Part shown: piece after piece, positions 1-9,359 of the stretch
Layout of the letters: each line of letters opens with the position of its first letter
Numbering within the stretch: position 1 is the first letter of the stretch
Origin: Pseudomonadota bacterium
GTDB taxonomy: Bacteria; Pseudomonadota; Alphaproteobacteria; Rhizobiales; MH13
NCBI GenBank assembly: GCA_039024915.1
Contig: JBCCPK010000002.1
Location: 496,001 to 560,000 of the forward strand
DNA length: 64,000 nucleotides
Direction: 5' to 3'
The notes under the pieces: generated by a model
The model's database searches: none
Told to the model about the DNA's origin: nothing
What the model saw: the letters and a program-made list of their open reading frames with translations, nothing else
Translations under genes and position numbers: made by a program

Positions 1-497
1 AGCAGTCGAACCGCTGGATGGACGAGCAAATGCCCTCTCGAAAGGGTCTCTGGATCGACTGTGGCCAGCGTCGCCCCATCAAGGCAAGGCGCGTCAGCCG
101 CGTGGTATGCGCCCAACTGCAGCATCTCAAGACGCGCAAGATCGGCGAGGAAAGGTCGCGAGGCAGAAACCGGATGGTTTGCGAGAAAGTCCGGAAAATC
201 GGCCCCAAACTCGGCAAGAATTGCGGTTCGTGGCGGGTGTGTGCGCGCAAAGCCTGCCATAACTGCTCGGGCAGGCTCATCTCCAATGAGCTTCACTGTT
301 ATGGGAAAGCTGTCGGCAAGCGCCTCAATCAGGCTGGACATCACATTGTTTCGGTAAACGGCGAACGCTTCCTCGGGGTTTGCCCCGTTAGCACGCGCAA
401 TCCCTGCCGGAACGGGCGCATCGGGGTCGAGCACAGCCTGCGCGAACACGGACTGGTCGTCGGAAGGTCCGCCGTGTGTCATTGCATCAAGCGACAT
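1..497 (-). CDS. bufC: BufC-like DUF2063 protein (partial, runs off left edge)
   Basis: This is the N-terminal 165 residues of a DUF2063-family protein; the C-terminus lies outside the window. The frame is open from the ATG at 497 to the edge. It reads [10 protein letters not shown] and then carries the family hallmark [20 protein letters not shown] (about residues 45-65), followed by the helical stretch typical of the DUF2063 N-terminal domain. The start overlaps the 3' end of the DUF692 gene by 11 bp, so the two are probably translationally coupled. In bufferin operons this protein is the usual partner of the DUF692 (MNIO) enzyme and is thought to help it recognise the precursor peptide. 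The role is inferred from family and context. Confidence 0.85.
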   Translation of the reverse strand, partial: MSLDAMTHGGPSDDQSVFAQAVLDPDAPVPAGIARANGANPEEAFAVYRNNVMSSLIEALADSFPITVKLIGDEPARAVMAGFARTHPPRTAILAEFGADFPDFLANHPVSASRPFLADLARLEMLQLGAYHAADAPCLDGATLATVDPETLSRGHLLVHPAVRL

Positions 498-1356
498 GGC
501 GACGGCCAAGCAGCGGACTTTGGCGATCAAGGACCGCTTGCGCTCGCGCAGCTTCCTTCTGAAGCACCGGGAAAGCAGGAATATCGGTGTCCCATTCAAC
601 CAGCGTGGGGCGCGCACCCATACGCTCGATCAGCGAGCCGTAGAGCTCCCAAACCGGATCTGCCACTTCGCGATCATGCGCGTCAATCAGAAGGGGCGCT
701 CCATCGGTCAACATGACCGACGCGTGCCCGGCCAGATGCACCTCTCCGACATGCTGCACAGGGAAAGCATCGAGATAGGCTTGCGGCGAGGTGGCATGAT
801 TGGTTGCCGAAACAAACACATTGTTCACATCGAGAAGCAAACCACATCCAGTACGCCGCGCGATCTGGGTAAGGAACTCAGTCTCTTCCATCTCGGACGT
901 CTCGAAGACGACATATGTAGAAGGGTTTTCAAGCAGGATCGTCCGACCGAGCGCGGTCTGCGCTTCGTCGATGTGATCGCAAACGCGTTGCAACGTCTCC
1001 TCGGTGTACGGGACGGGCAGAAGGTCGTTCAAGTAGCTTTCATCATGGCTCGACCATGCCAAATGTTCTGAAAACAGGTCGGGCTGATAGCGTCGGTTAA
1101 GTTCTGCCAGGCGCGCAAGATGGTCGGAATCCAAGCGGCCCTCGCCTCCGATCGACAGACCGACACCGTGCAGTGAAAGCCCATAGCGCTGGCGCAAATC
1201 AGTGAGCATCCGGTGGGGCAAACCACCAGCACCCATATAGTTTTCGGGGTGTACCTCGAACCAGCGGACATCGTGTCTACCGGCCATTATCTCTTCGGCA
1301 TGGGCGTGCTTGAAGCCGAGGCCGGCATCACTATCGGTGATCATTGGAGCGGGCAT
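487..1356 (-). CDS. bufB: DUF692 / MNIO family multinuclear iron oxidase (BufB-like)
   Basis: A DUF692-family TIM-barrel enzyme of about 289 residues. Family members use two or three non-haem irons to modify cysteines of a ribosomal precursor peptide. Visible signatures are [12 protein letters not shown] near the N-terminus, the [14 protein letters not shown] block, [35 protein letters not shown] and EVHLAGH, which hold the His, Glu, Asp and Asn ligands. An in-frame TTG start at 1434 would add 26 residues, but that extension runs through a strong stem-loop and has no family similarity, so I chose the ATG at 1356. The gene sits between the bufferin precursor and bufC on the same strand. Confidence 0.9.
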   Translation of the reverse strand: MPAPMITDSDAGLGFKHAHAEEIMAGRHDVRWFEVHPENYMGAGGLPHRMLTDLRQRYGLSLHGVGLSIGGEGRLDSDHLARLAELNRRYQPDLFSEHLAWSSHDESYLNDLLPVPYTEETLQRVCDHIDEAQTALGRTILLENPSTYVVFETSEMEETEFLTQIARRTGCGLLLDVNNVFVSATNHATSPQAYLDAFPVQHVGEVHLAGHASVMLTDGAPLLIDAHDREVADPVWELYGSLIERMGARPTLVEWDTDIPAFPVLQKEAARAQAVLDRQSPLLGRRHVA

Positions 1357-1390
1357 GGCGAAGACTTTCAGAACAGGCACGGTTGGAGGG

Positions 1391-1421
1391 TTGCCGGACG
1401 GACAAAAAGTCCGCCCGGCAA
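1391..1421 (-). promoter_or_regulatory. Strong stem-loop between bufA and bufB
   Basis: Arms at 1391-1403 and 1409-1421 enclose a five-base loop. In the minus-strand transcript all 13 pairs form, one as G-U. No U-tract follows, so it is not a standard terminator. It lies between the bufA stop and the preferred bufB start. A transcript-stability or processing element that favours precursor over enzyme is the simplest reading. Confidence 0.65.
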
Positions 1422-1436
1422 TTGGTGTGAGCAACC

Positions 1437-1769
1437 TTATGCAGGCAGGTCGCGATCGAGTTCGGTCAGGGAGCCCATACGGCCATCCGGCAGGAAGAGC
1501 TCATCGTCTGACATGCTGGCAGAGCCATACTGCTCGCAAGTGCCGGTTGGAACGAACGTCCAGGCGTTGCCCTGATAGTCAACCGTCGATGTGCCAGCAC
1601 AAGTGGTGCCCGGGCCTGCAGCGCAGTCATTAGCACCAGCAATTGAAATGCCATAACATTTCTCTTGGCCTTGAGCATGGGCCGGAGCAACGGCGGTTAC
1701 GGAAGCGGCGGCGCCAACAGCAGCAGCTGCGAGAACGGCGGCGGAAACGGTACGTCGGGTGAGGCTCAT
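1437..1769 (-). CDS. bufA: Bufferin-1-like precursor (DUF2282 family)
   Basis: A 110-residue secreted precursor. It has a long N-terminal signal peptide (basic MSLTRR, then an alanine-rich hydrophobic stretch ending near AHA). A short core follows with the four DUF2282/bufferin cysteines, in the contexts EKCYGI, NDCAA, TTCAG and GTCEQYG, plus the conserved WTFVPTGTC. The last 35 residues are an acidic tail. In the known family the MNIO enzyme converts core cysteines to thiooxazole-type heterocycles and the exported product binds copper. An AAGGGAA ribosome binding site precedes the ATG. Whether this copy responds to copper cannot be seen from the sequence. Confidence 0.92.
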   Translation of the reverse strand: MSLTRRTVSAAVLAAAAVGAAASVTAVAPAHAQGQEKCYGISIAGANDCAAGPGTTCAGTSTVDYQGNAWTFVPTGTCEQYGSASMSDDELFLPDGRMGSLTELDRDLPA

Positions 1770-1985
1770 TGGTCTGTATTCCCTTGATGGTTCTTTGAGA
1801 GGATCAGCATACGTAGGAAAACTTAAAGCTCTCCATACACAGCAAGCTGCCTGACGATGCGTTCAAGGTGAAATGACAAGAGCGGGAGAGTTTGGGCACG
1901 GCGCACTCACGCCGTGGTGCACCAGCGTGATCTGTCTTCACGAAACCGTGAAATACAGAAATCTTCGATGCTCTGGCACTAGAGC

Positions 1986-3248
1986 TTAGCCGGGTGCCCG
2001 GAAAAAGTCGGCGCGGGTCGGCGGTGCCTCGATAAGCGTGCCGCGCGTCAGCCGGTCAAGCGTTTCTCGCTCCTCGGGAACGATCCGCTCCACATCGTCG
2101 ATAAGACTTGCCGTGGGATCTGCAAAACCGGATGTCAACAAGATGACAGGCCCGACCCCATCTGCCGAACGAGCACTTCCCTCGTAGATGATAGACGAAA
2201 CCTGCGGCTCAAGGACTTCCTGTCCTTCCAGCGGGATGAACCTCTCGGCAAATTGCGCGTATTTTTGCCGCCCTGCACGATTGAGAAAGATACCATCACG
2301 GTTACGCAGATTGACCACGTCACCGGCAAGGCTTGGTCCTGCCCGAACATAGTTCCCCTGTTCGTCTGCAAAACCTTCATACACCGAAACAAAGCGAGCG
2401 AGTGTCGGTGCAACGCCTTCTTCCAGAACCTGGTTGATCAGTCGGACTTCCTCATTACGAGTTGGATCGGCCATCGGCGGCAAACCGACAAAGATCACAG
2501 GATTGCCCTCCCCCAACAATGTGAGCGCGAGCGTGGTCACCCTGTTGCGATAGAACTGCCGCCACTGCGACGATCCGAACGCATGGCGCTGGTCACCGTT
2601 GATAAGCGTCCGAGCGTCACTGTAACCAAGCGCCACGACAACAGCGGCCACGCGCTCAAAACGGTTGATCCTGCTTGGCGCTTCAGCAACCCAATCAAAC
2701 GCTTCTGGATTGGTTAGCCCCGTCCCTGGGATCGAAACACCGAACGATTGCATCCGGCGGTTTCCATCGAGCCGGTCGACCATGCCGACGTGAAACTGAT
2801 CGGCAAACTCATCGCCAATTGCGACGACGGATCGCGCATCGAAATCCTTAGGAGGGGGTGGAGGGGGCAAGGCTCGCTGTGCTGGCGCGCTCTGGAAGGT
2901 TCCAGACGATGTCGTGCTGCGCGTGGTTCCCCTTTGCGGCTGGCGGGGCTGGCTCTGCCGACGTGGCTCAAACCGGAAAAGCCGAAACAGTCCGCCCCTT
3001 TCACCGCTGCTCTGGCTATTGCCGGGCTGCCCAGGCAAAACAATCGCACTGGGGTCGCTCTGGCGCCAACTTTGAGCTTCGGCGGGGACAGGCAGCAGCG
3101 GTGGCAGGATGGCTACCATCGAAAGGCAAATAATAAATGCCAGCGCGTGGCGACCGCTCAAAACAAGACCGACCCTTGTAGATTTACTCCATGAAACAAA
3201 GCGTTTGGAGTGCACAGTCAGTCCCCGGTGAGCGTCGCAGTATTGCAT
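1986..3248 (-). CDS. SGNH/GDSL-type (DUF459-like) periplasmic hydrolase
   Basis: A 420-residue exported protein. The basic N-terminus is followed by a hydrophobic segment (about residues 34-58, ending PAEAQS), then a low-complexity Arg/Gln/Pro linker, then an SGNH-like domain from about residue 140. VVAIGDEFADQF replaces the usual GDS block I, VVVALGYSD and VIFVGLPPM correspond to later blocks, and DGIFLNRAGRQKYAQF is the C-terminal block. The nucleophile position in GDEFAD is not the canonical Ser, so esterase activity is uncertain. DUF459 proteins are usually linked to cell-envelope carbohydrate modification. It sits next to a wall hydrolase and UDP-sugar genes. Confidence 0.7.
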   Translation of the reverse strand: MQYCDAHRGLTVHSKRFVSWSKSTRVGLVLSGRHALAFIICLSMVAILPPLLPVPAEAQSWRQSDPSAIVLPGQPGNSQSSGERGGLFRLFRFEPRRQSQPRQPQRGTTRSTTSSGTFQSAPAQRALPPPPPPKDFDARSVVAIGDEFADQFHVGMVDRLDGNRRMQSFGVSIPGTGLTNPEAFDWVAEAPSRINRFERVAAVVVALGYSDARTLINGDQRHAFGSSQWRQFYRNRVTTLALTLLGEGNPVIFVGLPPMADPTRNEEVRLINQVLEEGVAPTLARFVSVYEGFADEQGNYVRAGPSLAGDVVNLRNRDGIFLNRAGRQKYAQFAERFIPLEGQEVLEPQVSSIIYEGSARSADGVGPVILLTSGFADPTASLIDDVERIVPEERETLDRLTRGTLIEAPPTRADFFRAPG

Positions 3249-3333
3249 GCCTATCCAGCTAGCATGACCGGCACAGTTTCGGAAGCATGGCGGGGAAAAG
3301 CGGTGAACCTGCGCCCGAAGCGCTCAGCCTTCA

Positions 3334-4584
3334 TCAGCTGCCGCTGAGCCGGCCCAGCAGCGCCGATGAGGCAAAGCCATCTGGCGTGAGACCGACGGAA
3401 GCCTGAAAGTCCCTGATCGCACCGCGTGTATTGGGGCCAATCTTTCCATCTACGCCATCGGTAGGGAAACCACGCTGCGTCAGAAGCATCTGTAACCGGC
3501 GAACCTCGTCGCGGCTCAGGGGTTCGACATCGCGAGGAAAGCTGCTGCGAAACCCGCCAAATCCCTTCAGCCGATCAGCCAGATGACCAACTGCGAGCGC
3601 GTAACTGGTGGAGTTGTTGTAGACCTTGATGACATCAAAGTTGCGCAGCATCAGAAAAGCGGGACCCCGCGCGCCCGTTGGTGCCATCAACGTTGCCCGA
3701 TCATCTGGCCTAGGAAATGCACTTCCGCTCGCTCGCGCTATACCAAGCTGCTGCCATTCTGCGAGCGACCGTTCTGTGGTCTCGTCGGCCAGCTGCCAGT
3801 CAAAGCCCGCTGGAACCCGCACTTCATAGCCCCACGTGTGGCCCGCTACCCAACCGGATTGCCGCAGATAGTTCGCTGTTGAGAACAGCGCATCGGGCAC
3901 ATTTTCCCAGATATCCGAGCGCCCATCACCATCATAATCGCCAGAATACTCGAGGTATGTGGTCGGAATGAACTGAGTATGGCCCATAGCGCCCGCCCAA
4001 CTACCGAACAAATTGTCGGCGGTGGTGTCGCCACGCTGCAAAATCTGCAAGGCGGCTATGAGCTGCCTGCGACCAAACTCGCTGCGATCGGGGTCACTGT
4101 ACCCCAGCGTTGCCAGCGAGCGAATGACCGGTCGCACAACGCCGCGATTGTCCAGGACGGCGCCATACGATGATTCAATGCCCCAAATGGCAACAATGAC
4201 GTACTTCGAGACCCCTGTAGCCTGCTCAATGCGATCCAGTTCGGTCGCATACCGGCGGAGCATTTCCTGACCATCGTCGATGCGCGCGCGCGAGACGGCA
4301 CTATCAAGGTATTCCCAAAGCGGGCGCACAAACTCCGGCTGCGACATCGCCGCTCGAAGGACTTCTGGGTCTGGCGACGTCACACCGGCAAAGGCACGCG
4401 AAATAAGCTGCGGAGGTATACCAATGCTGCGTGCTTCGGACTTGAACTGCGTGATCCACGTTTGAAAGCCGACATCGGCCTGCGCGTGCTTCGCAGTCAT
4501 GGGTATGAGGACCAAAAGCGCCGCAAACGTTACCCAACAGCGCCGCCACAGTTCACGCGGGAAAACCACATCGAAAGATAGCAT
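3334..4584 (-). CDS. Lytic murein transglycosylase, MltB family, with peptidoglycan-binding domain
   Basis: A periplasmic muramidase that cleaves glycan strands to 1,6-anhydro ends. The 416-residue product has an N-terminal signal segment ending near AKHAQA. The SLT2/MltB domain follows, with the catalytic Glu in VAIWGIESSYG and supporting motifs GAMGHTQFIPTTYLEY and YDGDGRSDIW. A C-terminal PG_binding_1 domain reads LSRDEVRRLQMLLTQRGFPTDG and IGPNTRGAIRDFQ. I chose the ATG at 4584 because GAGGAGG lies 8 bases upstream; a longer in-frame start at 4629 has no comparable site. It appears to be transcribed separately from galE. Confidence 0.93.
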   Translation of the reverse strand: MLSFDVVFPRELWRRCWVTFAALLVLIPMTAKHAQADVGFQTWITQFKSEARSIGIPPQLISRAFAGVTSPDPEVLRAAMSQPEFVRPLWEYLDSAVSRARIDDGQEMLRRYATELDRIEQATGVSKYVIVAIWGIESSYGAVLDNRGVVRPVIRSLATLGYSDPDRSEFGRRQLIAALQILQRGDTTADNLFGSWAGAMGHTQFIPTTYLEYSGDYDGDGRSDIWENVPDALFSTANYLRQSGWVAGHTWGYEVRVPAGFDWQLADETTERSLAEWQQLGIARASGSAFPRPDDRATLMAPTGARGPAFLMLRNFDVIKVYNNSTSYALAVGHLADRLKGFGGFRSSFPRDVEPLSRDEVRRLQMLLTQRGFPTDGVDGKIGPNTRGAIRDFQASVGLTPDGFASSALLGRLSGS

Positions 4585-4646
4585 TGTCCAGACCTCCTCA
4601 GGGTCACGGGTGCACATTAACCATTCCAAAGCCTGCCGCCAAACAG

Positions 4647-5642
4647 TTAGGCTTTCATTTCATTTCGACCATACAGGCGCGCTTCCCAGCTAAGCGCGTG
4701 GCCCACGATTGTGTCCAAATCATCATATGCGGGCGACCAGCCAAGCGCCTGTCGCGCACGATCTGCACGCGCCACCAACGCAGCGGGGTCGCCGGCACGC
4801 CGTGGCGCCTCACGCACGTCAAACGACGTGCCTGACACACGCTGCACGGCGTCAATCACTTGCCTGACCGAGTACCCGCGCCCGTACCCACAATTAGCGA
4901 CCAGACTATCGCCACCATCGCGCAACCGATCGAGCGCCAAACAGTGGGCCGAGATCAGATCGGTCACGTGAATGTAATCGCGGACCCCGGTTCCGTCCTC
5001 GGTCGCATAATCGCTACCGAAAATGTCGACATGGCTGCGTTGGCCCAGTGCGGCCTGTGTGGCGACTTTGATCAGATGCGTCGCCTTGGGCGTCGATTGT
5101 CCCGTGCGGCCATCCGGATCAGCGCCCGCAACATTGAAGTAGCGCAGTGCCGTGTAGGCAAAATCGTGGGCATGTGCCGTATCAGCGAGCATCATCTCGG
5201 TCATCAGCTTCGATGCACCGTAGGGCGAGATGGGGACGGTGGGCATGCCTTCTTCGACGATGTCACTGCTCGGCATTCCATAAACAGCGGCGGTCGAAGA
5301 GAAAATGAAGTGCCGGACACCGCCATTCACCGCCGCAGCCATAAGCGACCGTGATTTGACGGTGTTGTTCGCATAATAGCCCAGCGGATCGGAAACCGAC
5401 TCTGGCACAACGATGGAGCCAGCGAAATGAACGATGGCATCCACTTCATGCTCTCGTATCAGCGCCTCAAGGAAAATCTGATCACCGACATCGCCAACGG
5501 CGAGGACCGCGTCCTCAGGAAGATTTGGTTTGAAGCCTGTGGTGAGATTGTCCACAACGACGACCCGTTCGCCGCGATCGACAAGCGCATGAACCATATG
5601 AGAGCCGATATACCCCGCCCCTCCGGTCACCAAAACGGCCAT
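4647..5642 (-). CDS. galE: UDP-glucose 4-epimerase
   Basis: It interconverts UDP-glucose and UDP-galactose in the cytoplasm with bound NAD. The 331-residue protein opens with the Rossmann motif TGGAGYIGSH. It carries the SDR catalytic residues (Ser/Thr in FSSTAAVYG, then SPYGASK), the substrate-binding RYFNVAGADPDG and a C-terminal GWSP segment. The ATG at 5642 has GGAG nine bases upstream and starts directly at the beta strand of the fold, so it is preferred over the upstream start at 5738. It is divergent from galU, which makes its substrate UDP-glucose; the pair would feed exopolysaccharide or lipopolysaccharide synthesis. Confidence 0.96.
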   Translation of the reverse strand: MAVLVTGGAGYIGSHMVHALVDRGERVVVVDNLTTGFKPNLPEDAVLAVGDVGDQIFLEALIREHEVDAIVHFAGSIVVPESVSDPLGYYANNTVKSRSLMAAAVNGGVRHFIFSSTAAVYGMPSSDIVEEGMPTVPISPYGASKLMTEMMLADTAHAHDFAYTALRYFNVAGADPDGRTGQSTPKATHLIKVATQAALGQRSHVDIFGSDYATEDGTGVRDYIHVTDLISAHCLALDRLRDGGDSLVANCGYGRGYSVRQVIDAVQRVSGTSFDVREAPRRAGDPAALVARADRARQALGWSPAYDDLDTIVGHALSWEARLYGRNEMKA

Positions 5643-5764
5643 GTTCGTTCTCCATCGCTTCCGTTTGATCGCCTGCGCCACTCCCGAAGGTCGGGGGTGC
5701 AAATGACCGGCTGCATGCCGTAAGGGATTTCCCGCCACATGTGAATCAACAAGGTAAATGAACT

Positions 5765-6652
5765 ATGACCCGCAAAATCCGCAAGGCAGTGTTTCCTGTT
5801 GCAGGCTTGGGCACCCGGTTCCTTCCTGCGACCAAAGCTATGCCCAAGGAAATGCTGACGGTCGTTGATCGCCCTGTGATTCAATATGTCTTCGAGGAAG
5901 CGCGGGACGCCGGTATCGAGCATTTTATCTTTGTGACGGGTCGAAACAAATCGGTAATCGAAGATCATTTCGACATTCAGGTGGAACTCCGAGACACGCT
6001 TGGGAAACGGGGCAAATTTAAGGAGCTGGAATCGTTGGACGCGCAGATGCCGGCCGCGGGATCGGTGAGCTACACACGTCAACAGGAGCCGCTGGGCCTC
6101 GGACATGCGATCTGGTGCGCGCGCGAAATGGTCGGAGACGAGCCCTTCGCCGTGCTGTTGCCCGACATGATCATGCAGTCCAAGCGTGGCTGCCTGAGCC
6201 AGATGATGGATCTCTATGAAGCCTCCGGCGGCAACGTGGTCTCAGTTGAGGAATGCACGCCTGAAGAAGCGTCCAAGTATGGCATTGTAGGTCGCGGTGA
6301 GGATGTCAGTGGCGGGTTCGCGATAACCGAGATGGTAGAAAAGCCCGCACCGGGGACCGCGCCCTCGAACTTTTATATTACCGGGCGCTACCTCCTTCAG
6401 CCGGAAGTGATGAGCATCTTGGAGAATCAGGCAGCGGGCGCAGGTGGAGAAATCCAGCTCACAGACGCAATGCTTGCGCTTCATGAGAACCAGGACTTCT
6501 TTGCCATGCCCTTTGTCGGCACGACCTATGACTGCGGCTCAAAAGCAGGGTTCTTGGCTGCCAACGTAGCGTTTGCCCTGTCCCGGCCGGATATTGCACC
6601 CGATTTCCAAGACGCGTTGCGCGACATCATCTCCGCCCGCGCTGCAGAGTAG
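5765..6652 (+). CDS. galU: UTP-glucose-1-phosphate uridylyltransferase
   Basis: It makes UDP-glucose from glucose 1-phosphate and UTP. The 295-residue length matches the bacterial GalU family. The nucleotide-binding signature [20 protein letters not shown] lies at about residues 10-29. [47 protein letters not shown] and GEIQLTDAM are all present. It is divergent from galE with a short (about 120 bp) shared promoter region. No unusual residues were noticed. Confidence 0.97.
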   Translation: MTRKIRKAVFPVAGLGTRFLPATKAMPKEMLTVVDRPVIQYVFEEARDAGIEHFIFVTGRNKSVIEDHFDIQVELRDTLGKRGKFKELESLDAQMPAAGSVSYTRQQEPLGLGHAIWCAREMVGDEPFAVLLPDMIMQSKRGCLSQMMDLYEASGGNVVSVEECTPEEASKYGIVGRGEDVSGGFAITEMVEKPAPGTAPSNFYITGRYLLQPEVMSILENQAAGAGGEIQLTDAMLALHENQDFFAMPFVGTTYDCGSKAGFLAANVAFALSRPDIAPDFQDALRDIISARAAE

Positions 6653-6662
6653 CTTCGAGCAG

Positions 6663-8345
6663 CTAGCGGCGAAGCGTTACGCCAGCTTCAATCGTAAAGC
6701 GGTCGATATCATCGGGCGACTGGCGCTGATGCGAGTACGTTCCATCGACGCGAAACGCTACGACCCTCGACAGGTTCCAGGTGACGCCGGCCGTTCCAGT
6801 GTACGTTGTCTCATCGGTTCCGGCACCGGAAATCTCCTCCTCGCTAACGGATGCTCCCAGCCGAACCTCAAGGTCACGCCGAAGCTGATGGCTGACACCG
6901 ACCGCTGCGGATCGGGTTATGCTAACACCAGAACCGCTAACGGTGGTTGGATCAAGTTCGGTACCAAGGTCGAGCGTGACACTGGTCAAACCCGTGACGT
7001 CCCATGTGAGCGCGGCCTGCACATCGAGGGTGGTCACATCATCAAGTGCCGCATCATCGAACGTCTCACCGACGAGGCCAACCGAAACGCTGCCGCGCAG
7101 GGGCGCACCATCAGCAATCGTCAAACCGCCGCGCAGCCCATAGCCCAGGCTATCGCGCTCAAACCCGTTGCGATCGACGCTATCGTCAAACCGGCGCAAC
7201 AGGACCGCGCCCTCCACGAAGGGACGAAGGATTGGACCATCTGCGCGTTCAAGGCGAAGCGACGCGCCGAGATCGGTACGCTCCCGGTCATCGTTGTTTT
7301 GCGTCCCGCCTCCGGTCAGGTCGGTCTCATCAAACAAGAAACGCGTAGCACGCCCTGCCGCGGTAACCGCAATAGGCCCAAAGCGACGCTCGATTGATCC
7401 TTCCGCGCCAATCTCATGAGTCAATGTTCGGTCGGATGCGGTGTTGACGGCATTGACATCGCCAATGTCTTCACCATCGAGAACATAGGTTCCCCGCAAG
7501 TTGGCGACCGTCTCACGACCAACATCGAGGCGCAGGTCCGCGTTTGCATCGAAGCTCGCTTCAACATCGCGATCATCGTCATACACAAGGATCGATCCAA
7601 CCAGTTCGGCATTGAATCCGTGCCGTCTCCAATCGGTCTCGACGCGCAATTGCGGCGCGAGGCGCAAGGTCCGTACGTCCCGTGCGTTTGCGGCTTCGTC
7701 CGGATTGCTATCGTAGCCTACCAGGACATCAATTGCTGGAAACCATGTAAGCGGGCCACGGCGAATTCCCAGTGGCGAGAACGGGTCCTCCTCTTCGGCA
7801 TCAAACCCGCCGCGGAGCGCAGCACCTTGGTCTGCTGCGTCATCGGACGCGAAGCCGCCCGTGACCAACGCGTCGTCGTCAACGACTGAGAACCGACGCA
7901 ACCGCTCCAGCTGTTCTTCCGATAACGCATCGGCACGAACCTGCGTGGCAGTTCGGAACCGATCCCCCGGCTGTGTCTCACCGGCAGGATCATCGTCCTC
8001 AAGCCTGCGCAATCCGCCTCGCGGCACCAAACGATCACGCGCTGTTTGCGCAGCGGTCCGCTGAGCTTGGCTATCGTCAAAAATGCGGGGATCGTCGGGG
8101 TCGGCGATCTCCTCACCCGGACGGATAGGTTCGTCGGCACCCACGGGTCTGCGCGGTGCAAATAGGGGAGCGTCAGGATCGATAATTTGCTCACCAACCC
8201 CGGCCGAAGCAGCAGTAGGCGGATCAATGTCCTGCCCTACAGCGGGTGAGACGATACCCAAGGCGAGCGCTACGGCGAGCATAGATTTGACGTGCGCTCG
8301 GCATCGCAATGCGCCACCGCAAGCAAGAAATTGGATCACGCTCAT
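6663..8345 (-). CDS. Outer-membrane beta-barrel protein (BBP2-like porin)
   Basis: A 560-residue exported protein. The signal segment ends near SPAVGQDI. About 140 residues rich in Asp, Pro and Arg then form a likely disordered periplasmic region, with proline/acidic boxes such as DPDAPLFAPRRP. From about residue 185 alternating hydrophobic and polar strands (ATDVLVGYDSNPDEA-type openings, repeated short turns, terminal EAGVTLRR) fit the putative beta-barrel porin 2 family. Such proteins are often encoded near exopolysaccharide genes, which fits the neighbouring galE and galU. It converges on galU, with only 10 bp between the stop codons. Confidence 0.75.
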   Translation of the reverse strand: MSVIQFLACGGALRCRAHVKSMLAVALALGIVSPAVGQDIDPPTAASAGVGEQIIDPDAPLFAPRRPVGADEPIRPGEEIADPDDPRIFDDSQAQRTAAQTARDRLVPRGGLRRLEDDDPAGETQPGDRFRTATQVRADALSEEQLERLRRFSVVDDDALVTGGFASDDAADQGAALRGGFDAEEEDPFSPLGIRRGPLTWFPAIDVLVGYDSNPDEAANARDVRTLRLAPQLRVETDWRRHGFNAELVGSILVYDDDRDVEASFDANADLRLDVGRETVANLRGTYVLDGEDIGDVNAVNTASDRTLTHEIGAEGSIERRFGPIAVTAAGRATRFLFDETDLTGGGTQNNDDRERTDLGASLRLERADGPILRPFVEGAVLLRRFDDSVDRNGFERDSLGYGLRGGLTIADGAPLRGSVSVGLVGETFDDAALDDVTTLDVQAALTWDVTGLTSVTLDLGTELDPTTVSGSGVSITRSAAVGVSHQLRRDLEVRLGASVSEEEISGAGTDETTYTGTAGVTWNLSRVVAFRVDGTYSHQRQSPDDIDRFTIEAGVTLRR

Positions 8346-8578
8346 TGAGATCGTACTGCCGTGTCAGACGCACAAATTGTCTGAACCAGATGTAAATACG
8401 GATGGTTAACGGCTGGTATCTGCGCGGTTTACGCTTTGCTTACCTTAAAGCGAGCTTTCCCCAATAGCGCAGCTTTTCGCTGACCCGCTTTAGCACTCGT
8501 TTTCCATCATTCGACTAGGCTGCCGGCTAACTGACACCTGGCTTGCGGCCCCGCGAGCTTTCGTTTGAGAGACCCAGA

Positions 8579-9346
8579 ATGGATCTTGCAACCATCATCG
8601 GCATCGTTGCCGGCCTCGCCGTCGTCGTCACCGCCATGCTTTTGGGCGGCAGTATCGGCCAATTCATCGATCTGCCCTCTCTGCTGATCGTTTTCGGTGG
8701 CGGCTTTGCTGCAACGCTGATCCGGTTTCCTCTTTCTGGTATCGGTCAAGCCTTGGTGCTTGGCGGCAAGACGGCCTTCACCCACAAAAAATCCAATCCC
8801 GTTGAGCTCGTTGAAGAAATTGCGGAGCTCGGCGATGTTGCTCGCAAGAACGGTCCACTTGGCCTTGAAAGCGTGGAGGTCTCACACCCCATGCTTCAAA
8901 AGGGGACGCAATATGTCACCGATGGCTTTGATCCTGCGTTCATCCGCGAGAGCCTTGAGCGTGAACGCGACCTTTCGCTTGAACGGCTGACTGAGGGGCA
9001 ACGCGTCTTCAAGGCGCTGGGCGATTCTGCGCCCGCCTTCGGAATGATCGGTACTCTGGTGGGTCTTGTTCAGTTGTTGGCAAACATGGACGATCCCTCG
9101 ACCATTGGTCCAGCCATGGCGATCGCCCTGCTGACCACCATGTATGGCGCCATCTTAGCCAACCTCGTCTGCCTTCCCATCGCCGACAAACTTGAATCGA
9201 AGTTTGCGGTGGAAGAGGTGAACTTGTCGCTGATCATCGATGGCGTTGGCCAGATCAGAGAAAATAAAAGCCCTGCGCTGATCCGGGAAATGCTGCTGGC
9301 CTACCTGCCTGAAAAAGCCCGTACAGAGTTGGCCGAAGCGGCGTAG
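8579..9346 (+). CDS. MotA/PomA-type flagellar stator subunit
   Basis: The 255-residue protein has the four-helix PomA/MotA plan: helices near residues 4-22 and 30-50, a cytoplasmic domain with charged helix RESLERERDLSLERL, then helices containing FGMIGTLVGLVQLL and AIALLTTMYGAILANLV. With its partner it would conduct ions and drive flagellar rotation. The ATG at 8579 begins MDLATIIGIVAG, the usual PomA start, and is preceded by GAGAGA. The PomB-like gene follows after 13 bp. No other flagellar gene is visible, so this is a detached stator pair, as is common in alphaproteobacteria. Confidence 0.9.
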   Translation: MDLATIIGIVAGLAVVVTAMLLGGSIGQFIDLPSLLIVFGGGFAATLIRFPLSGIGQALVLGGKTAFTHKKSNPVELVEEIAELGDVARKNGPLGLESVEVSHPMLQKGTQYVTDGFDPAFIRESLERERDLSLERLTEGQRVFKALGDSAPAFGMIGTLVGLVQLLANMDDPSTIGPAMAIALLTTMYGAILANLVCLPIADKLESKFAVEEVNLSLIIDGVGQIRENKSPALIREMLLAYLPEKARTELAEAA

Positions 9347-9359
9347 CGGAGCGCACACG

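Noticed and set aside
18-716. Plus-strand open frames over the bufferin region
   Set aside because: They are antisense shadows of bufC and bufB, whose minus-strand products match known families along their full length.
1897-1916. Hairpin CACGGCG-CACTCA-CGCCGTG as terminator of the SGNH hydrolase gene
   Set aside because: The stem is only 7 bp with no U-tract and lies 70 bp after the stop; it is too weak to call.
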